This document shows positions 1 through 7,883 of a stretch of 35,438 nt of DNA, piece after piece. The stretch covers positions 1 through 35,438 of the forward strand of contig DCXR01000003.1 in assembly GCA_002329075.1 (NCBI GenBank). The letters run 5' to 3'. The notes beneath the pieces were generated by a model that was not told where the DNA came from, ran no database searches, and saw only the letters and a list, made by a program, of their open reading frames with translations. The stretch comes from Candidatus Neomicrothrix sp. UBA2131 (GTDB lineage: Bacteria > Actinomycetota > Acidimicrobiia > Acidimicrobiales > MedAcidi-G1). The stretch's first letter is position 1. Each line of letters starts with the position of its first letter. The position numbers were made by a program, and so were the translations under genes.

Positions 1-323
<323 letters not shown>

Positions 324-329
324 ACCTCC

Positions 330-358
330 AGTGTGGCGGGCCCGGGGACCCGGAGCAA
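330..358 (-). promoter_or_regulatory. candidate rnpB promoter
   Basis: On the minus strand TTGCTC (358-353) and CACACT (335-330) are separated by exactly 17 bases and would start transcription near 323, where rnpB is expected to begin. The -10 match is only moderate. It is divergent from the whiB promoter, within a gap of about 55 bases. Confidence 0.4.
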
Positions 359-413
359 CGGGAATCACATTTCCACGCTTTCGTGACGAATCGTTCCCGG
401 AAGGAATTGGGAC

Positions 414-442
414 TTGCAACGTACGTGTGCCCCGACTAGCAC
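414..442 (+). promoter_or_regulatory. candidate whiB promoter
   Basis: TTGCAA (414-419) and TAGCAC (437-442) are separated by 17 bases. Transcription would begin just before the ATG at 453, giving a very short or absent leader. The same TTG could be read as an in-frame start codon preceded by GGAAGGA, so the two readings compete. Confidence 0.4.
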
Positions 443-452
443 TACGCCGGAG

Positions 453-755
453 ATGCAGACTTCCCGAACCGCCGCCACCTCTATGTTCCCGTCCGTCGGC
501 CTAGACGGTCGCAGCGACGCGGCGCTGTCCTGGGAGGACCGGAGCGCATGCCGGGGCCTCGAAGCCACGATCTTCTACCCGGACCCCGACGACGAGGTGG
601 GCACGGACCGGGCACTGGCCGTGTGCAGAGGCTGTGACGTGCGGGAGCACTGCCTCGAACACGCTCTCTCGCTGCGGGAGCACACCGGTATCTGGGGTGG
701 TGCGACCGAGCGTGACCGTCGACGCATTCTGCGTCGGCGCCGCCGTTCGGCCTGA
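453..755 (+). CDS. WhiB-family iron-sulfur transcriptional regulator
   Basis: A small (100 aa) actinobacteria-specific regulator that binds a [4Fe-4S] cluster and usually acts with the primary sigma factor. The four cluster cysteines are present: one in SACRGLE (about residue 33) and a CRGCDVREHC set (C58, C61, C67). They are followed by the GIWGG turn (79-83) and an arginine-rich DNA-binding tail. The ATG at 453 gives a typical length. In-frame alternatives are TTG at 414 (113 aa) and ATG at 483. The gene is divergent from rnpB and 12 bases upstream of trpD. Which WhiB subgroup it belongs to cannot be told from the sequence alone. Confidence 0.9.
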   Translation: MQTSRTAATSMFPSVGLDGRSDAALSWEDRSACRGLEATIFYPDPDDEVGTDRALAVCRGCDVREHCLEHALSLREHTGIWGGATERDRRRILRRRRRSA

Positions 756-767
756 GGGGCCGCCTCG

Positions 768-1796
768 ATGGGACTCGAGGGCCTCGGCGGATGGCCGGGC
801 CTGCTGAACCGAATCTGTGCCGGCGAGGACCTCGGGAGCGACGAAGCCGAGGCTGTCCTCACCGAGATCCTCTCCGGTGGCGCCGAGCCCGTTCAGATAG
901 CCGCATTCCTGGTCGCCTTGAAGGTCAAGGGCGAAACCGCCGATGAGACGGTCGGCCTCGTCCGGGCGATGTTGGCGGCCGCCGAACCCCTGAATCTGCC
1001 GGAAGGCACGATCGACATCGTCGGTACCGGGGGCTCGCCCCGAAGGCGTGAGAAGGCTCTCAACGTCTCGACCATGGCGTGCTTCGTGGCTGCCGGAGCG
1101 GGTGCGACCGTGTGCAAGCACGGCAACCGGCGGGCCTCCTCGACCTCTGGGGCCTTCGACCTGCTCGACCAGTTGGGGCTCGACATCGACGTTGCGCCCG
1201 AGAAGGTGGCAGAGCAGGTGGCCCAGCACCATCTCGGGTTCGCCTTCGCCCGGACGTTCCACCCGGCCATGCGCTTCGCCGGTCCGGTCCGGGCTGGAAT
1301 CGGAATCCCCACCGTGTTCAACGTGTTGGGGCCCCTCTCACCTCCAGGTGGTGTGCGGCGCCAACTCGTCGGATGCGTCGACCGCTCGCTCGGCGACCGC
1401 ATGATCGAGGTCTTCAGGGCCACCGGCTCTGTGCACACATGGGTTGTCACCGGCCACGACGACCTCGACGAGATCGCAGTGACCGGTCCGACCCGGGTCC
1501 TCGAACTCCGAGGGGGCGAGATCAGCGAGTTCGAGTTGGACCCAGCGGCACACGGGATCGCCATCGTCGAACCCGACGACCTGCCCGGGGGCGATCCGGC
1601 GGAGAATGCCGCGATCGCCACCGCACTGTTCGCCGGGGAGGAGCGCGGCCCGGCCCGTGACATCGTCGTGCTCAACGCCGCCGCCGCCCTTGTCGTGGCG
1701 GGCACAGCCGACGACCTCGACGCCGGCATCGAGGCCGCAACGGCTTCGATCGACGACGGTTCGGCTGCAGCGGTGCTCGAGGCGCTGCGAGCCTGA
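768..1796 (+). CDS. trpD: Anthranilate phosphoribosyltransferase (TrpD), variant PRPP loop
   Basis: This cytoplasmic enzyme transfers phosphoribose from PRPP to anthranilate, the second step of tryptophan synthesis from chorismate. At 342 aa it has family length. Visible motifs are DIVGTGG (PRPP loop), NVST, CKHGNRRASST (the KHGN block), FNVLGPL, and HDDLDE (metal-binding Asp-Glu). It begins with an N-terminal helical domain rich in Leu, Glu and Ala. Two normally conserved spots differ: the loop reads GTGGSPRRR instead of GTGGDG, and the GPLTNP block reads GPLSPP. The rest aligns well with mycobacterial TrpD, and the neighbourhood (next to the exonuclease/UvrC-like gene) matches M. tuberculosis Rv2192c-Rv2191. 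It converges on the minus-strand nuclease gene with 15 bases between stops. No leader peptide or attenuator is seen. Confidence 0.88.
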   Translation: MGLEGLGGWPGLLNRICAGEDLGSDEAEAVLTEILSGGAEPVQIAAFLVALKVKGETADETVGLVRAMLAAAEPLNLPEGTIDIVGTGGSPRRREKALNVSTMACFVAAGAGATVCKHGNRRASSTSGAFDLLDQLGLDIDVAPEKVAEQVAQHHLGFAFARTFHPAMRFAGPVRAGIGIPTVFNVLGPLSPPGGVRRQLVGCVDRSLGDRMIEVFRATGSVHTWVVTGHDDLDEIAVTGPTRVLELRGGEISEFELDPAAHGIAIVEPDDLPGGDPAENAAIATALFAGEERGPARDIVVLNAAAALVVAGTADDLDAGIEAATASIDDGSAAAVLEALRA

Positions 1797-1811
1797 AGTT
1801 CGCGGCCCGGC

Positions 1812-3479
1812 TCAGGCGGGGGGCGAACGGGGCGTGAACCGGGGGATCGGACGGATGGGCTCCGCCAGCGTGCCCTCGGCGGAGAGCAGTTCGAGACGGT
1901 GGACCTCCCGGTCGAACCAGGTTGCCACACAGTTCAACTCGTCGGCCTCGTCCCGGGTGACGGGTCCCTCCGGTGGCGCAAAGCCGGCGAGGGTGGGTTC
2001 GTCGGATGGTTCGGGGTCGCCGTCGCTCCAGGTCAGCCGCAACCTGCCGTGGTCGATCTCGGCGCCGCCGTGCCCGACGACCCGAACCCGGACCCTGCCG
2101 GCGCTTCGGAGGAGGCCGATCCTGCGTTGGCGCTGCAGGGTGGTGGCAAGTGCCTCGGCATCGTTGCGGGCGTCGGCAGCCTCCTCGAAGCGTTCGGCGG
2201 CCGCCAGCCGTCTCATCCGATCGGCGAGGGGTTCGAGCAGCAGTTCGGGCTCGCAGGTGAGGCCCCGGCGTGCGAGGTCCGCGATGTCGGCATAGTCCGA
2301 CTCGTCGACCGCTCCTGAACAGGGGCATGCGGCGGCCCCCAACTGGGCTGCCGTACAGGGTGAGTTGCTGCCATCCCCGGGGGCACGCCCCGTGCAGCGC
2401 CGCAGCGGGACGACCGAGTGGACTGCCCCGATCACCTGCCGGGCGAACGAGGTGGATCGGACCGGTCCGACGTAGAGGCCGCCGTCGTCTTTGACCACGC
2501 GGGCGACGGCCAGTCGGGGAAAGGCTTCGCCGAGCGTGAGCTTGAGGTAGACGTAGCGTCCGCTGCCGGTCCCCCGGCGGTTGTAGCGCGGCTGGTGCTG
2601 GTGGATGAGCCGGATCTCGATGACCGCTGCCTCGAGCGGACTCGAGCACACCTGGTGGTCGATGCGTTCGGTCTCGCGGAGGAGGCGCTGGACCTTGCGG
2701 CGCCCGTCGGTCGAGAAGTAGCTGCGGACACGGGACCGCAGGTTGGTGGCCTTGCCGACATAGAGGACCTCGCCACGACGGTCGCGGAAGATGTAGATCC
2801 CGGGCAGACGGGGGAGGGTCTCGGTGAGGGGCAGCTTTCCGGCTTCGGAATGGCCGGCCATCGTCGGCAGGACCAGGAGGTCGTCGAGGCCGGTGACCCC
2901 GAGCGTCGCCGCACGCTCGAGTAGGAGGTGCAGCAGTTCGCCGGTGGCGAGGGCGTCGTCGAGGGCACGGTGGTTGGGGGAGTGGTCGAGGCGCAGATAC
3001 CCGGCCAGGGTTCCGAGTTTGCAGTCGGGGACCTCGTCGCGTACGAGGCGGCGTGCCAGGGCACATGTGTCGACGGACCTGTTGGCGAGGGGAGGTCGGT
3101 CGGCCCGCTCGAGTGCAGCCCGCAGGAAGGAGAGGTCGAAGCGGACGTTGTGGCCGACGATGACCGAATTGCCGACGAACTCGAGGAGGGTGGGCAGCAC
3201 GGCGTCGACAGGGGGAGCATCGTGCACCATCTCCTCGGTGATGCCGGTCAGCACGGTGACACGGGGTGGAATGCCGCAGCCCGGATCGACCAGTGTCTGG
3301 AAGGTGCCGAGACAGGCTCCGCCCCGGAGTTTGACGGCACCGATCTCGGTGATGGCACACCTGTCCGGGGAGGTGCCGGTGGTTTCGAGGTCGATGACAC
3401 AGAAGGTGACGTCGGAGAGCGGCGTCCCGAGGTCGTCGAAGGAGCGCTGGAGGGGTGGGTCGTGGGCGGCGACAGGCAT
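1812..3479 (-). CDS. DEDDh exonuclease fused to GIY-YIG (UvrC N-terminal-like) nuclease
   Basis: A 555 aa two-nuclease DNA repair protein. Residues about 24-190 form a DnaQ/epsilon-like 3'-5' exonuclease with ExoI VIDLETTG (D30, E32), ExoII GHNVRFD (D115) and ExoIII HRALDDA (H170, D175). Residues about 223-302 are a GIY-YIG nuclease like the 3'-incising half of UvrC: PGIYIF, LYVGKATNLRSRV and a late Glu in PLEAAVIE. A UvrC-like cysteine segment (ACPC) and a UVR-like helix (MRRLAAAERFEEAADAR) follow. There is no RNase H-like UvrC C-terminal half. The architecture matches mycobacterial Rv2191, also next to trpD. The ATG at 3479 lies 6 bases after a -10 hexamer, so the mRNA is probably leaderless; the frame stays open further upstream but crosses the promoter. 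A perfect LexA box in the promoter predicts DNA-damage induction. Confidence 0.9.
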   Translation of the reverse strand: MPVAAHDPPLQRSFDDLGTPLSDVTFCVIDLETTGTSPDRCAITEIGAVKLRGGACLGTFQTLVDPGCGIPPRVTVLTGITEEMVHDAPPVDAVLPTLLEFVGNSVIVGHNVRFDLSFLRAALERADRPPLANRSVDTCALARRLVRDEVPDCKLGTLAGYLRLDHSPNHRALDDALATGELLHLLLERAATLGVTGLDDLLVLPTMAGHSEAGKLPLTETLPRLPGIYIFRDRRGEVLYVGKATNLRSRVRSYFSTDGRRKVQRLLRETERIDHQVCSSPLEAAVIEIRLIHQHQPRYNRRGTGSGRYVYLKLTLGEAFPRLAVARVVKDDGGLYVGPVRSTSFARQVIGAVHSVVPLRRCTGRAPGDGSNSPCTAAQLGAAACPCSGAVDESDYADIADLARRGLTCEPELLLEPLADRMRRLAAAERFEEAADARNDAEALATTLQRQRRIGLLRSAGRVRVRVVGHGGAEIDHGRLRLTWSDGDPEPSDEPTLAGFAPPEGPVTRDEADELNCVATWFDREVHRLELLSAEGTLAEPIRPIPRFTPRSPPA

Positions 3480-3485
3480 CCCTCC

Positions 3486-3514
3486 AGTGAATCGAACAGG
3501 TGTTCGCCTGTCAA
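3486..3514 (-). promoter_or_regulatory. Leaderless promoter of the exonuclease/GIY-YIG gene
   Basis: On the minus strand TTGACA (3514-3509) is followed after 17 bases by TTCACT (3491-3486), and the ATG begins 6 bases later at 3479. The -35 is a perfect consensus. The spacer contains the LexA box. Confidence 0.7.
3493..3506. promoter_or_regulatory. LexA (SOS) box
   Basis: The palindrome CGAACAGGTGTTCG fits the Gram-positive/actinobacterial LexA consensus CGAAC-N4-GTTCG in every position. It sits between the -35 and -10 of the minus-strand nuclease promoter, an ideal site for repression. It also lies 64 bases upstream of the divergent small cysteine protein. That LexA binds here is inference from the match and position. 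Confidence 0.82.
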
Positions 3515-3570
3515 GCATGGTTCGGTACGTGTTCGGGGTGGCTGTCACACCCCTCGAGGAGAATGTCTCC

Positions 3571-3822
3571 ATGGACGAACCACGGATTCCCATGACATTC
3601 CCACAGGCACCACCTGTCGACCCCGGCGACTCGCTGGTGATCGACTGCTCCACCTGCAGCGAGCAGTACACCACGACCTGCGATGACTGTGTCGTGAGCT
3701 TCCTGCTGGGTCGTCGACCCGGCGAGGCCCTCGTGGTCGACCTCCAGGAACACCGCAGCCTCCGCATTCTCGCCGACGCCGGCCTGGCGCCGCCCTTGCG
3801 TCATCGTCAAGAGGGTGGCTGA
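3571..3822 (+). CDS. Small four-cysteine protein, unknown function
   Basis: An 83 aa protein with a compact metal-site pattern: C26-x2-C29 (DCSTC) and C37-x2-C40 (CDDC), followed by VVSFLLG and an acidic/hydrophobic tail. Two CxxC pairs so close together suggest a zinc ribbon or rubredoxin-like knuckle. I have the impression that similar short DCxxC...CxDCVV proteins occur in other actinobacteria, but cannot confirm it or name a function. ATG 3571 has a good ribosome site, GAGGAG at 3556-3561, 9 bases upstream. It is divergent from the SOS-controlled nuclease and just upstream of queG. Its real status is supported by the ribosome site and the cysteine pattern. Confidence 0.72.
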   Translation: MDEPRIPMTFPQAPPVDPGDSLVIDCSTCSEQYTTTCDDCVVSFLLGRRPGEALVVDLQEHRSLRILADAGLAPPLRHRQEGG

Positions 3823-3880
3823 GCGCCACCCCTCGCCCACAGGGCGCGCTGTTTGTCGCGAGACCTGCGACGATGGCACC

Positions 3881-4960
3881 ATGGATCAGGGCACGCCGTT
3901 GGGATCGATCGAGGAATCTGCTGCGCTGGCCGACGAACTGTGCGAGTTGGGCCGCCGGGCCGGTCTCGATGCCGTGGGCATTGCCGAAGCCTCCCCGTTC
4001 ACCGACACCCTCCGCCACCTGGAGGAGCGTCGCTCACGGGGGTTTGCCGCCGACATGCAGTTCACCTACCGCAACCCCGAGCGCTCCACCGATCCGCAGC
4101 GGATACTTGTCGGAGCCCGATCGCTGGTCGTGGGTGCGCTTCGCATCCCTGCGCCACGGACCGGGCCCCAGGCCTCCGACGAGGCTCGAGTCGCGGCCTT
4201 CGCACGCGAAGACCACTACGGGGAACTGCGCCGCTCGCTCGAGGTAATCGCCGAACGCCTGAGGGAACATGGCCGGCAGGCCCGGGTGGTCGCCGACGAC
4301 AACGCCCTTGTCGACCGGGAGGCCGCCGTCCGGGCCGGCATCGGCTGGTACGGCAAGAATGCCAACGTCCTGCTTCCGGGACGCGGAAGTTGGTTCGTCC
4401 TGGGTTCCGTCGTCACCGACACCCCGCTACCGCCGTCCACCGAATCCGTCCGTGACGGCTGCGGAACCTGCGACCGGTGCATCACCGGTTGCCCGACAGG
4501 CGCCATCGTCGAACCGGGTGTCGTCGATGCACGCCGCTGCCTGGCCTGGCTGGTGCAGGCACCGGGGTCGATTCCGGTCGAGTTCCGTCAGGCGGTCGGT
4601 GATCGCCTCTACGGCTGTGACGACTGTCAGGAGGTCTGCCCGGTCGGTCATGGCGAGCGCGACGACGATCCGGGCACGACCACCGGTGCAGTCGAATCGA
4701 CAACCTGGATCCTCGAGGCCTCCGACTCGGACCTCCTCGACCGCTTCGGTCGTTGGTACATCGCCGAACGCGATCCCCGCTACCTTCGGCGCAACGCACT
4801 CATCGTCCTCGGCAACGCAACGGACGGGGCCCCGGAAATCGATGCCATGCTCCACGGCTACGCAGAGTCCCCGGACCCGATGCTGCGGGGACACGCCGAG
4901 TGGGCCCTCGTGAACCGCTCCCGGGTCGGGCAGCCATGCAGCAGGAGCGCCACTCGGTGA
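3881..4960 (+). CDS. queG: Epoxyqueuosine reductase (QueG)
   Basis: This cobalamin-dependent iron-sulfur enzyme reduces epoxyqueuosine in the tRNA wobble position to queuosine. The 359 aa product shows the N-terminal cobalamin/substrate domain (GLDAVGIAEA, VADDNALVDREAAVRAGIGWYGKN). Two ferredoxin-like [4Fe-4S] sites follow: C194-x2-C197-x2-C200-x3-C204P and C246-x2-C249-x3-C253P, with C220 in between. A short HEAT-like C-terminal helical region ends the protein. Start: ATG at 3881 follows GACGAT by 6 bases (leaderless-type). A GTG at 3815 would add 22 residues unlike the family and overlap the upstream gene. The stop overlaps the next gene's GTG (GTGA). No other queuosine genes are in this window. 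Confidence 0.9.
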   Translation: MDQGTPLGSIEESAALADELCELGRRAGLDAVGIAEASPFTDTLRHLEERRSRGFAADMQFTYRNPERSTDPQRILVGARSLVVGALRIPAPRTGPQASDEARVAAFAREDHYGELRRSLEVIAERLREHGRQARVVADDNALVDREAAVRAGIGWYGKNANVLLPGRGSWFVLGSVVTDTPLPPSTESVRDGCGTCDRCITGCPTGAIVEPGVVDARRCLAWLVQAPGSIPVEFRQAVGDRLYGCDDCQEVCPVGHGERDDDPGTTTGAVESTTWILEASDSDLLDRFGRWYIAERDPRYLRRNALIVLGNATDGAPEIDAMLHGYAESPDPMLRGHAEWALVNRSRVGQPCSRSATR

Positions 4961-6096
4961 GGTCCCACCTGCTGGTCACCAACGACTTCCCACCCAAGGT
5001 AGGGGGTATCCAGTCCTACCTCTGGGAGTTGTGGCGTCGCCTTCCCGCCGACGACGTGGCGGTCCACGCAACGCCCTACGAGGGATCTGTGGCGTTCGAC
5101 GCTGAGCAGCGGTTCGCCATCACCCGCTCGCGTGAACCGTGGCTGCTTCCGTACCCGTGGCTGCCCCGACGGGTGGGCCGACTCGCCCGGGATCATGGTG
5201 CCGAACTGGTGGTCTGGGATCCGGCGATTCCGGTCGGACTCACTGCACCACGGGTCGACATGCCATACGCCGTCGTCCTGCATGGCGCCGAGGTCACTAT
5301 TCCGGGCAGGTTGCCCATCCTGAGACCCCTCCTGGGGCGCGTGCTGCGTGGCGCATCGTTGGTCATCAGCGCCGGCGGCTATCCCGCTGCCGAAGCCGAG
5401 CGTGCCGCCGGTGAACCCCTGCCGAGCCTCATAGTTCCGCCTGGCGTCGACACCGACCGGTTCGTTCCCCTCGACGACGGCGAACGGGCGTCGGTGCGTC
5501 GCCAACTCGGCCTGCCGATCGACGCTGCCCTGGTGGTGAGCGTCAGCCGACTCGTCCCCCGCAAAGGCATGGACACACTGGTCCGGGCGGTGGCCCGCCT
5601 CGCCGTCAGCGAGCCGGACGTGGTCCTGGCGATAGCCGGCGCGGGTCGTGAGCATGCCCGTCTCGAGGCGCTCATCGAGCACACCGGCGCTCCGGCGTTC
5701 CTGCTCGGACGGGTCGACGAACGCCTCCTGCCCGCCCTCTACGGGGCCGGCGACGTGTTCGCCCTGCCCTGCCGCACACGCCTGGGCGGCCTCGAGCAGG
5801 AGGGGTTCGGCATCGTCTTCCTCGAGGCCGCCGCCGCCGGTGTCCCCCAGGTGGCCGGCCGCAGCGGGGGAGCGGCAGAAGCGGTCGAACATGGGAAGAC
5901 GGGCCTCGTCGTGGACGACCCGACCGATGCCGTGGCCGTTGCCGAGACGATCGGCGAGTTGTTCACCAACGAGGACCGCCGCAGGTCGATGGCGAAGGCC
6001 GGGCGCCTGCGTGCCGAGCACGAGTTCTCCTATGACGTGCTGGCCGACCGCCTCCGGGCAGGCATGGACGCCGCCATTCTTCGCCCCACCCGGTGA
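4957..6096 (+). CDS. GT4 glycosyltransferase, PimB'-like mannosyltransferase
   Basis: A GT-B fold transferase of family GT4 (379 aa), resembling the actinobacterial enzyme that adds the second mannose to phosphatidylinositol mannoside using GDP-mannose. It has the N-terminal LLVTNDFPPKVGGIQSY glycine loop and VVLHGAEV. The nucleotide-binding half has SRLVPRKGMDTL (Arg and Lys contacts to phosphate) and EQEGFGIVFLEA (the E-x7-E element). GTG 4957 was chosen because it makes a 4-base GTGA overlap with queG and has AGGAG at 4943-4947. An ATG at 4936 would add 7 residues. The M. tuberculosis pimB gene Rv2188c lies in a comparable neighbourhood. Donor and acceptor are inferred from family resemblance, and another lipid mannosyl or glucosyl transfer is possible. 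Confidence 0.82.
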   Translation: MRSHLLVTNDFPPKVGGIQSYLWELWRRLPADDVAVHATPYEGSVAFDAEQRFAITRSREPWLLPYPWLPRRVGRLARDHGAELVVWDPAIPVGLTAPRVDMPYAVVLHGAEVTIPGRLPILRPLLGRVLRGASLVISAGGYPAAEAERAAGEPLPSLIVPPGVDTDRFVPLDDGERASVRRQLGLPIDAALVVSVSRLVPRKGMDTLVRAVARLAVSEPDVVLAIAGAGREHARLEALIEHTGAPAFLLGRVDERLLPALYGAGDVFALPCRTRLGGLEQEGFGIVFLEAAAAGVPQVAGRSGGAAEAVEHGKTGLVVDDPTDAVAVAETIGELFTNEDRRRSMAKAGRLRAEHEFSYDVLADRLRAGMDAAILRPTR

Positions 6097-6154
6097 CAGC
6101 GCCCCGACGGTGAGATATCGCTCATGGCTCACGCCTTCGGGTGACGCGCTCGGG

Positions 6155-6160
6155 TAGTGT
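6155..6160 (+). promoter_or_regulatory. candidate -10 element of the SRPBCC gene
   Basis: TAGTGT lies 8 bases before the ATG at 6169, the spacing expected for a leaderless or near-leaderless transcript. The only Shine-Dalgarno-like run (GGAGG, 6162-6166) is 2 bases from the ATG, too close to work well. No clear -35 is seen. Confidence 0.35.
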
Positions 6161-6168
6161 CGGAGGCG

Positions 6169-6627
6169 ATGAGCGACCACGCCAGCCAGCACTCCCACAT
6201 TCAGGCACCACCCGAACTGTGCTTCGCCACGGTGCTCGACGTCGCGCGGTACCCCGAGTGGGCCGTCGACATCAAGGAGGCGAACGTCCTCGTGCAGGAC
6301 GACGAGGGCAGGGCCGGTGACGTGCAGTTCCGGGCGGCGGCGATGGGTCGCAGCAGCAGCTACACGCTGCGCTACACCTACGGCTCCAACCCGTTGCGCG
6401 TGTCCTGGCGCCTGATCGAAGGTGACGTGATGCGTCGCATGAGCGGCGAATACGAGTTCGTCCCCGTGAAGGGGGATCCGAACGCCACCCAGATCCACTA
6501 CGACCTCGACGTAGACCTACTGGTCCGCCTGCCCGGCTTCGTGAAGCGACGCCTCGAGGCCAAGATCGTCCACACGGCGATCGACGACCTCAAGGCCCAC
6601 ATCGAGGCGCTGGCCGCCAGGCGTTGA
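6169..6627 (+). CDS. SRPBCC (START/polyketide-cyclase-like) family protein
   Basis: A 152 aa single-domain protein of the SRPBCC superfamily, whose members bind hydrophobic ligands in a helix-grip cavity. The start HSHIQAPPELCFATVLDVARYPEWAVDIKEA is the typical first strand, helix and YPxW element, and the end FVKRRLEAKIVHTAIDDLKAHIEAL is the long C-terminal helix. M. tuberculosis has a comparable protein (Rv2185c) near pimB. The ligand is unknown. ATG 6169 follows a -10-like TAGTGT by 8 bases; GTG at 6157 is an in-frame alternative. It lies between the mannosyltransferase and aminotransferase genes. Confidence 0.8.
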   Translation: MSDHASQHSHIQAPPELCFATVLDVARYPEWAVDIKEANVLVQDDEGRAGDVQFRAAAMGRSSSYTLRYTYGSNPLRVSWRLIEGDVMRRMSGEYEFVPVKGDPNATQIHYDLDVDLLVRLPGFVKRRLEAKIVHTAIDDLKAHIEALAARR

Positions 6628-6682
6628 ACATCGGGGTCCCTTCAGTCCGAACAACTCCGGCAACCATCCCCACCACGTCGGG

Positions 6683-6688
6683 TACGCT
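6683..6688 (+). promoter_or_regulatory. candidate -10 element, leaderless aminotransferase mRNA
   Basis: TACGCT is followed by exactly 7 bases and then the TTG start at 6696. The identical TACGCT-N7-start arrangement precedes sepF and divIVA in this window. No -35 is evident. Confidence 0.5.
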
Positions 6689-6695
6689 GCGATCC

Positions 6696-7871
6696 TTGGA
6701 GTACCGGCGCATCAACGAACTCCCGCCCTACGTCTTCACGATCATCGACGCCCTGAAGGTCGAGGCACGAAGGGCCGGCAGGGACGTCGTCGATCTGGGC
6801 TTCGGCAACCCCGACCTGCCCTCGCCAGACGTTGCGGTCGACAAGCTGGCCGAGGCCGTCCGCAACCCGCGGAACCACCGGTATTCGTCCAGCCGCGGCA
6901 TCCCGAAGTTGCGGCAGGCCGCCGCCGACCTCTACCACCGACGGTTCGGGGTGACCCTCGACCCCGAGACGCAGGTCATCCAGACCATCGGTGCCAAGGA
7001 GGGCTTCTCCCACCTCATGTGGGTGATGCTCCAGCCCGGCGATGCGGCGCTGGTGCCGTCACCGTCGTACCCCATCCACCGCTATTCGCCGCTGTTCGCC
7101 GGTGCAGACGTCCGTGAGATGCCGTTCACGACCGACGGTGACTTCATCGGAGCGCTGCGGGACGGTTGGGACTACTCCTGGCCGAAGCCCCGCGTGGTCA
7201 TACTTTCGTTTCCCCACAATCCGACCACGGCGTGCGTGGACCTCGACTTCATGACCGAGGTCGTCGAGTTCGCCCGGGAACGCGACGTCCTCCTGGTCCA
7301 CGACTTCGCCTATGCCGACCTCGGCTTCGACGGCTACATGCCCCCGTCGATCCTCGAGGTACCCGGGGCGGACGAGGTGGCGGTCGAGTTGTACTCGATG
7401 ACGAAGAGCTATTCCATGGCCGGCTGGCGCGTGGCGTTCATGGTCGGCCATGCGCCTACCGTCACCGCCCTGGCGAAGCTCAAGTCGTACCTCGACTACG
7501 GGACCTTCCAGCCCATCCAGATCGCCGCTACGGTCACGCTCAACGAGGTGCCCGATCATCCGCAGGAGGCCTGTGCCATCTACGAGGCCAGGCGCAACGC
7601 CCTGTGCTCGGGACTCAAGCGAATCGGCTGGTCTGTCGAGCCGCCCAAGGGGACCATGTTCGTGTGGGCGCCGATTCCGGAGCCGTACCTCGGGATGGGC
7701 TCCGTCGAGTTCGCCAGCCACCTGGTGCGAGAGGCCGACGTCGCGGTCTCGCCGGGCGTGGGCTTCGGACCGGGCGGGGAGGATTACGTCCGCTTCGCCC
7801 TCATCGAGAACGAACAACGGATCGCCCAGGCCGTACGCAACCTGCGGAGCTGCCTGGACCGCCTGTCCTGA
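6696..7871 (+). CDS. AlaC-type pyridoxal-phosphate aminotransferase
   Basis: A class I fold-type I aminotransferase of 391 aa that resembles E. coli AlaC, the glutamate-pyruvate transaminase, along most of its length. Motifs: RINELPPYVF at the start, DLGFGNPD, YSSSRGIPKLR, TIGAKEGFSHLM, FPHNPTT (about 172-178), HDFAYAD and SMTKSYSMAGWR with the PLP lysine at K237. It ends with SPGVGFGPGGEDYVRFALIEN. The family also includes LL-diaminopimelate aminotransferases, so transfer to alanine, to diaminopimelate precursor or to methionine precursors cannot be separated here. The start is TTG 6696, which lies 7 bases after TACGCT and matches where AlaC begins. A TTG at 6624, overlapping the upstream stop, would add 24 unlike residues. 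Confidence 0.88.
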   Translation: MEYRRINELPPYVFTIIDALKVEARRAGRDVVDLGFGNPDLPSPDVAVDKLAEAVRNPRNHRYSSSRGIPKLRQAAADLYHRRFGVTLDPETQVIQTIGAKEGFSHLMWVMLQPGDAALVPSPSYPIHRYSPLFAGADVREMPFTTDGDFIGALRDGWDYSWPKPRVVILSFPHNPTTACVDLDFMTEVVEFARERDVLLVHDFAYADLGFDGYMPPSILEVPGADEVAVELYSMTKSYSMAGWRVAFMVGHAPTVTALAKLKSYLDYGTFQPIQIAATVTLNEVPDHPQEACAIYEARRNALCSGLKRIGWSVEPPKGTMFVWAPIPEPYLGMGSVEFASHLVREADVAVSPGVGFGPGGEDYVRFALIENEQRIAQAVRNLRSCLDRLS

Positions 7872-7883
7872 GGAGGGAGCGAC

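Noticed and set aside
414..452. TTG 414 as start of whiB
   Set aside because: It coincides with a good -35 hexamer 17 bases from a -10-like TAGCAC, and the added 13 residues do not look like WhiB. Kept as an alternative only.
3815..3880. GTG 3815 as queG start
   Set aside because: It overlaps the upstream gene, and the 22 extra residues (rich in Arg, Cys, Thr) do not resemble QueG.
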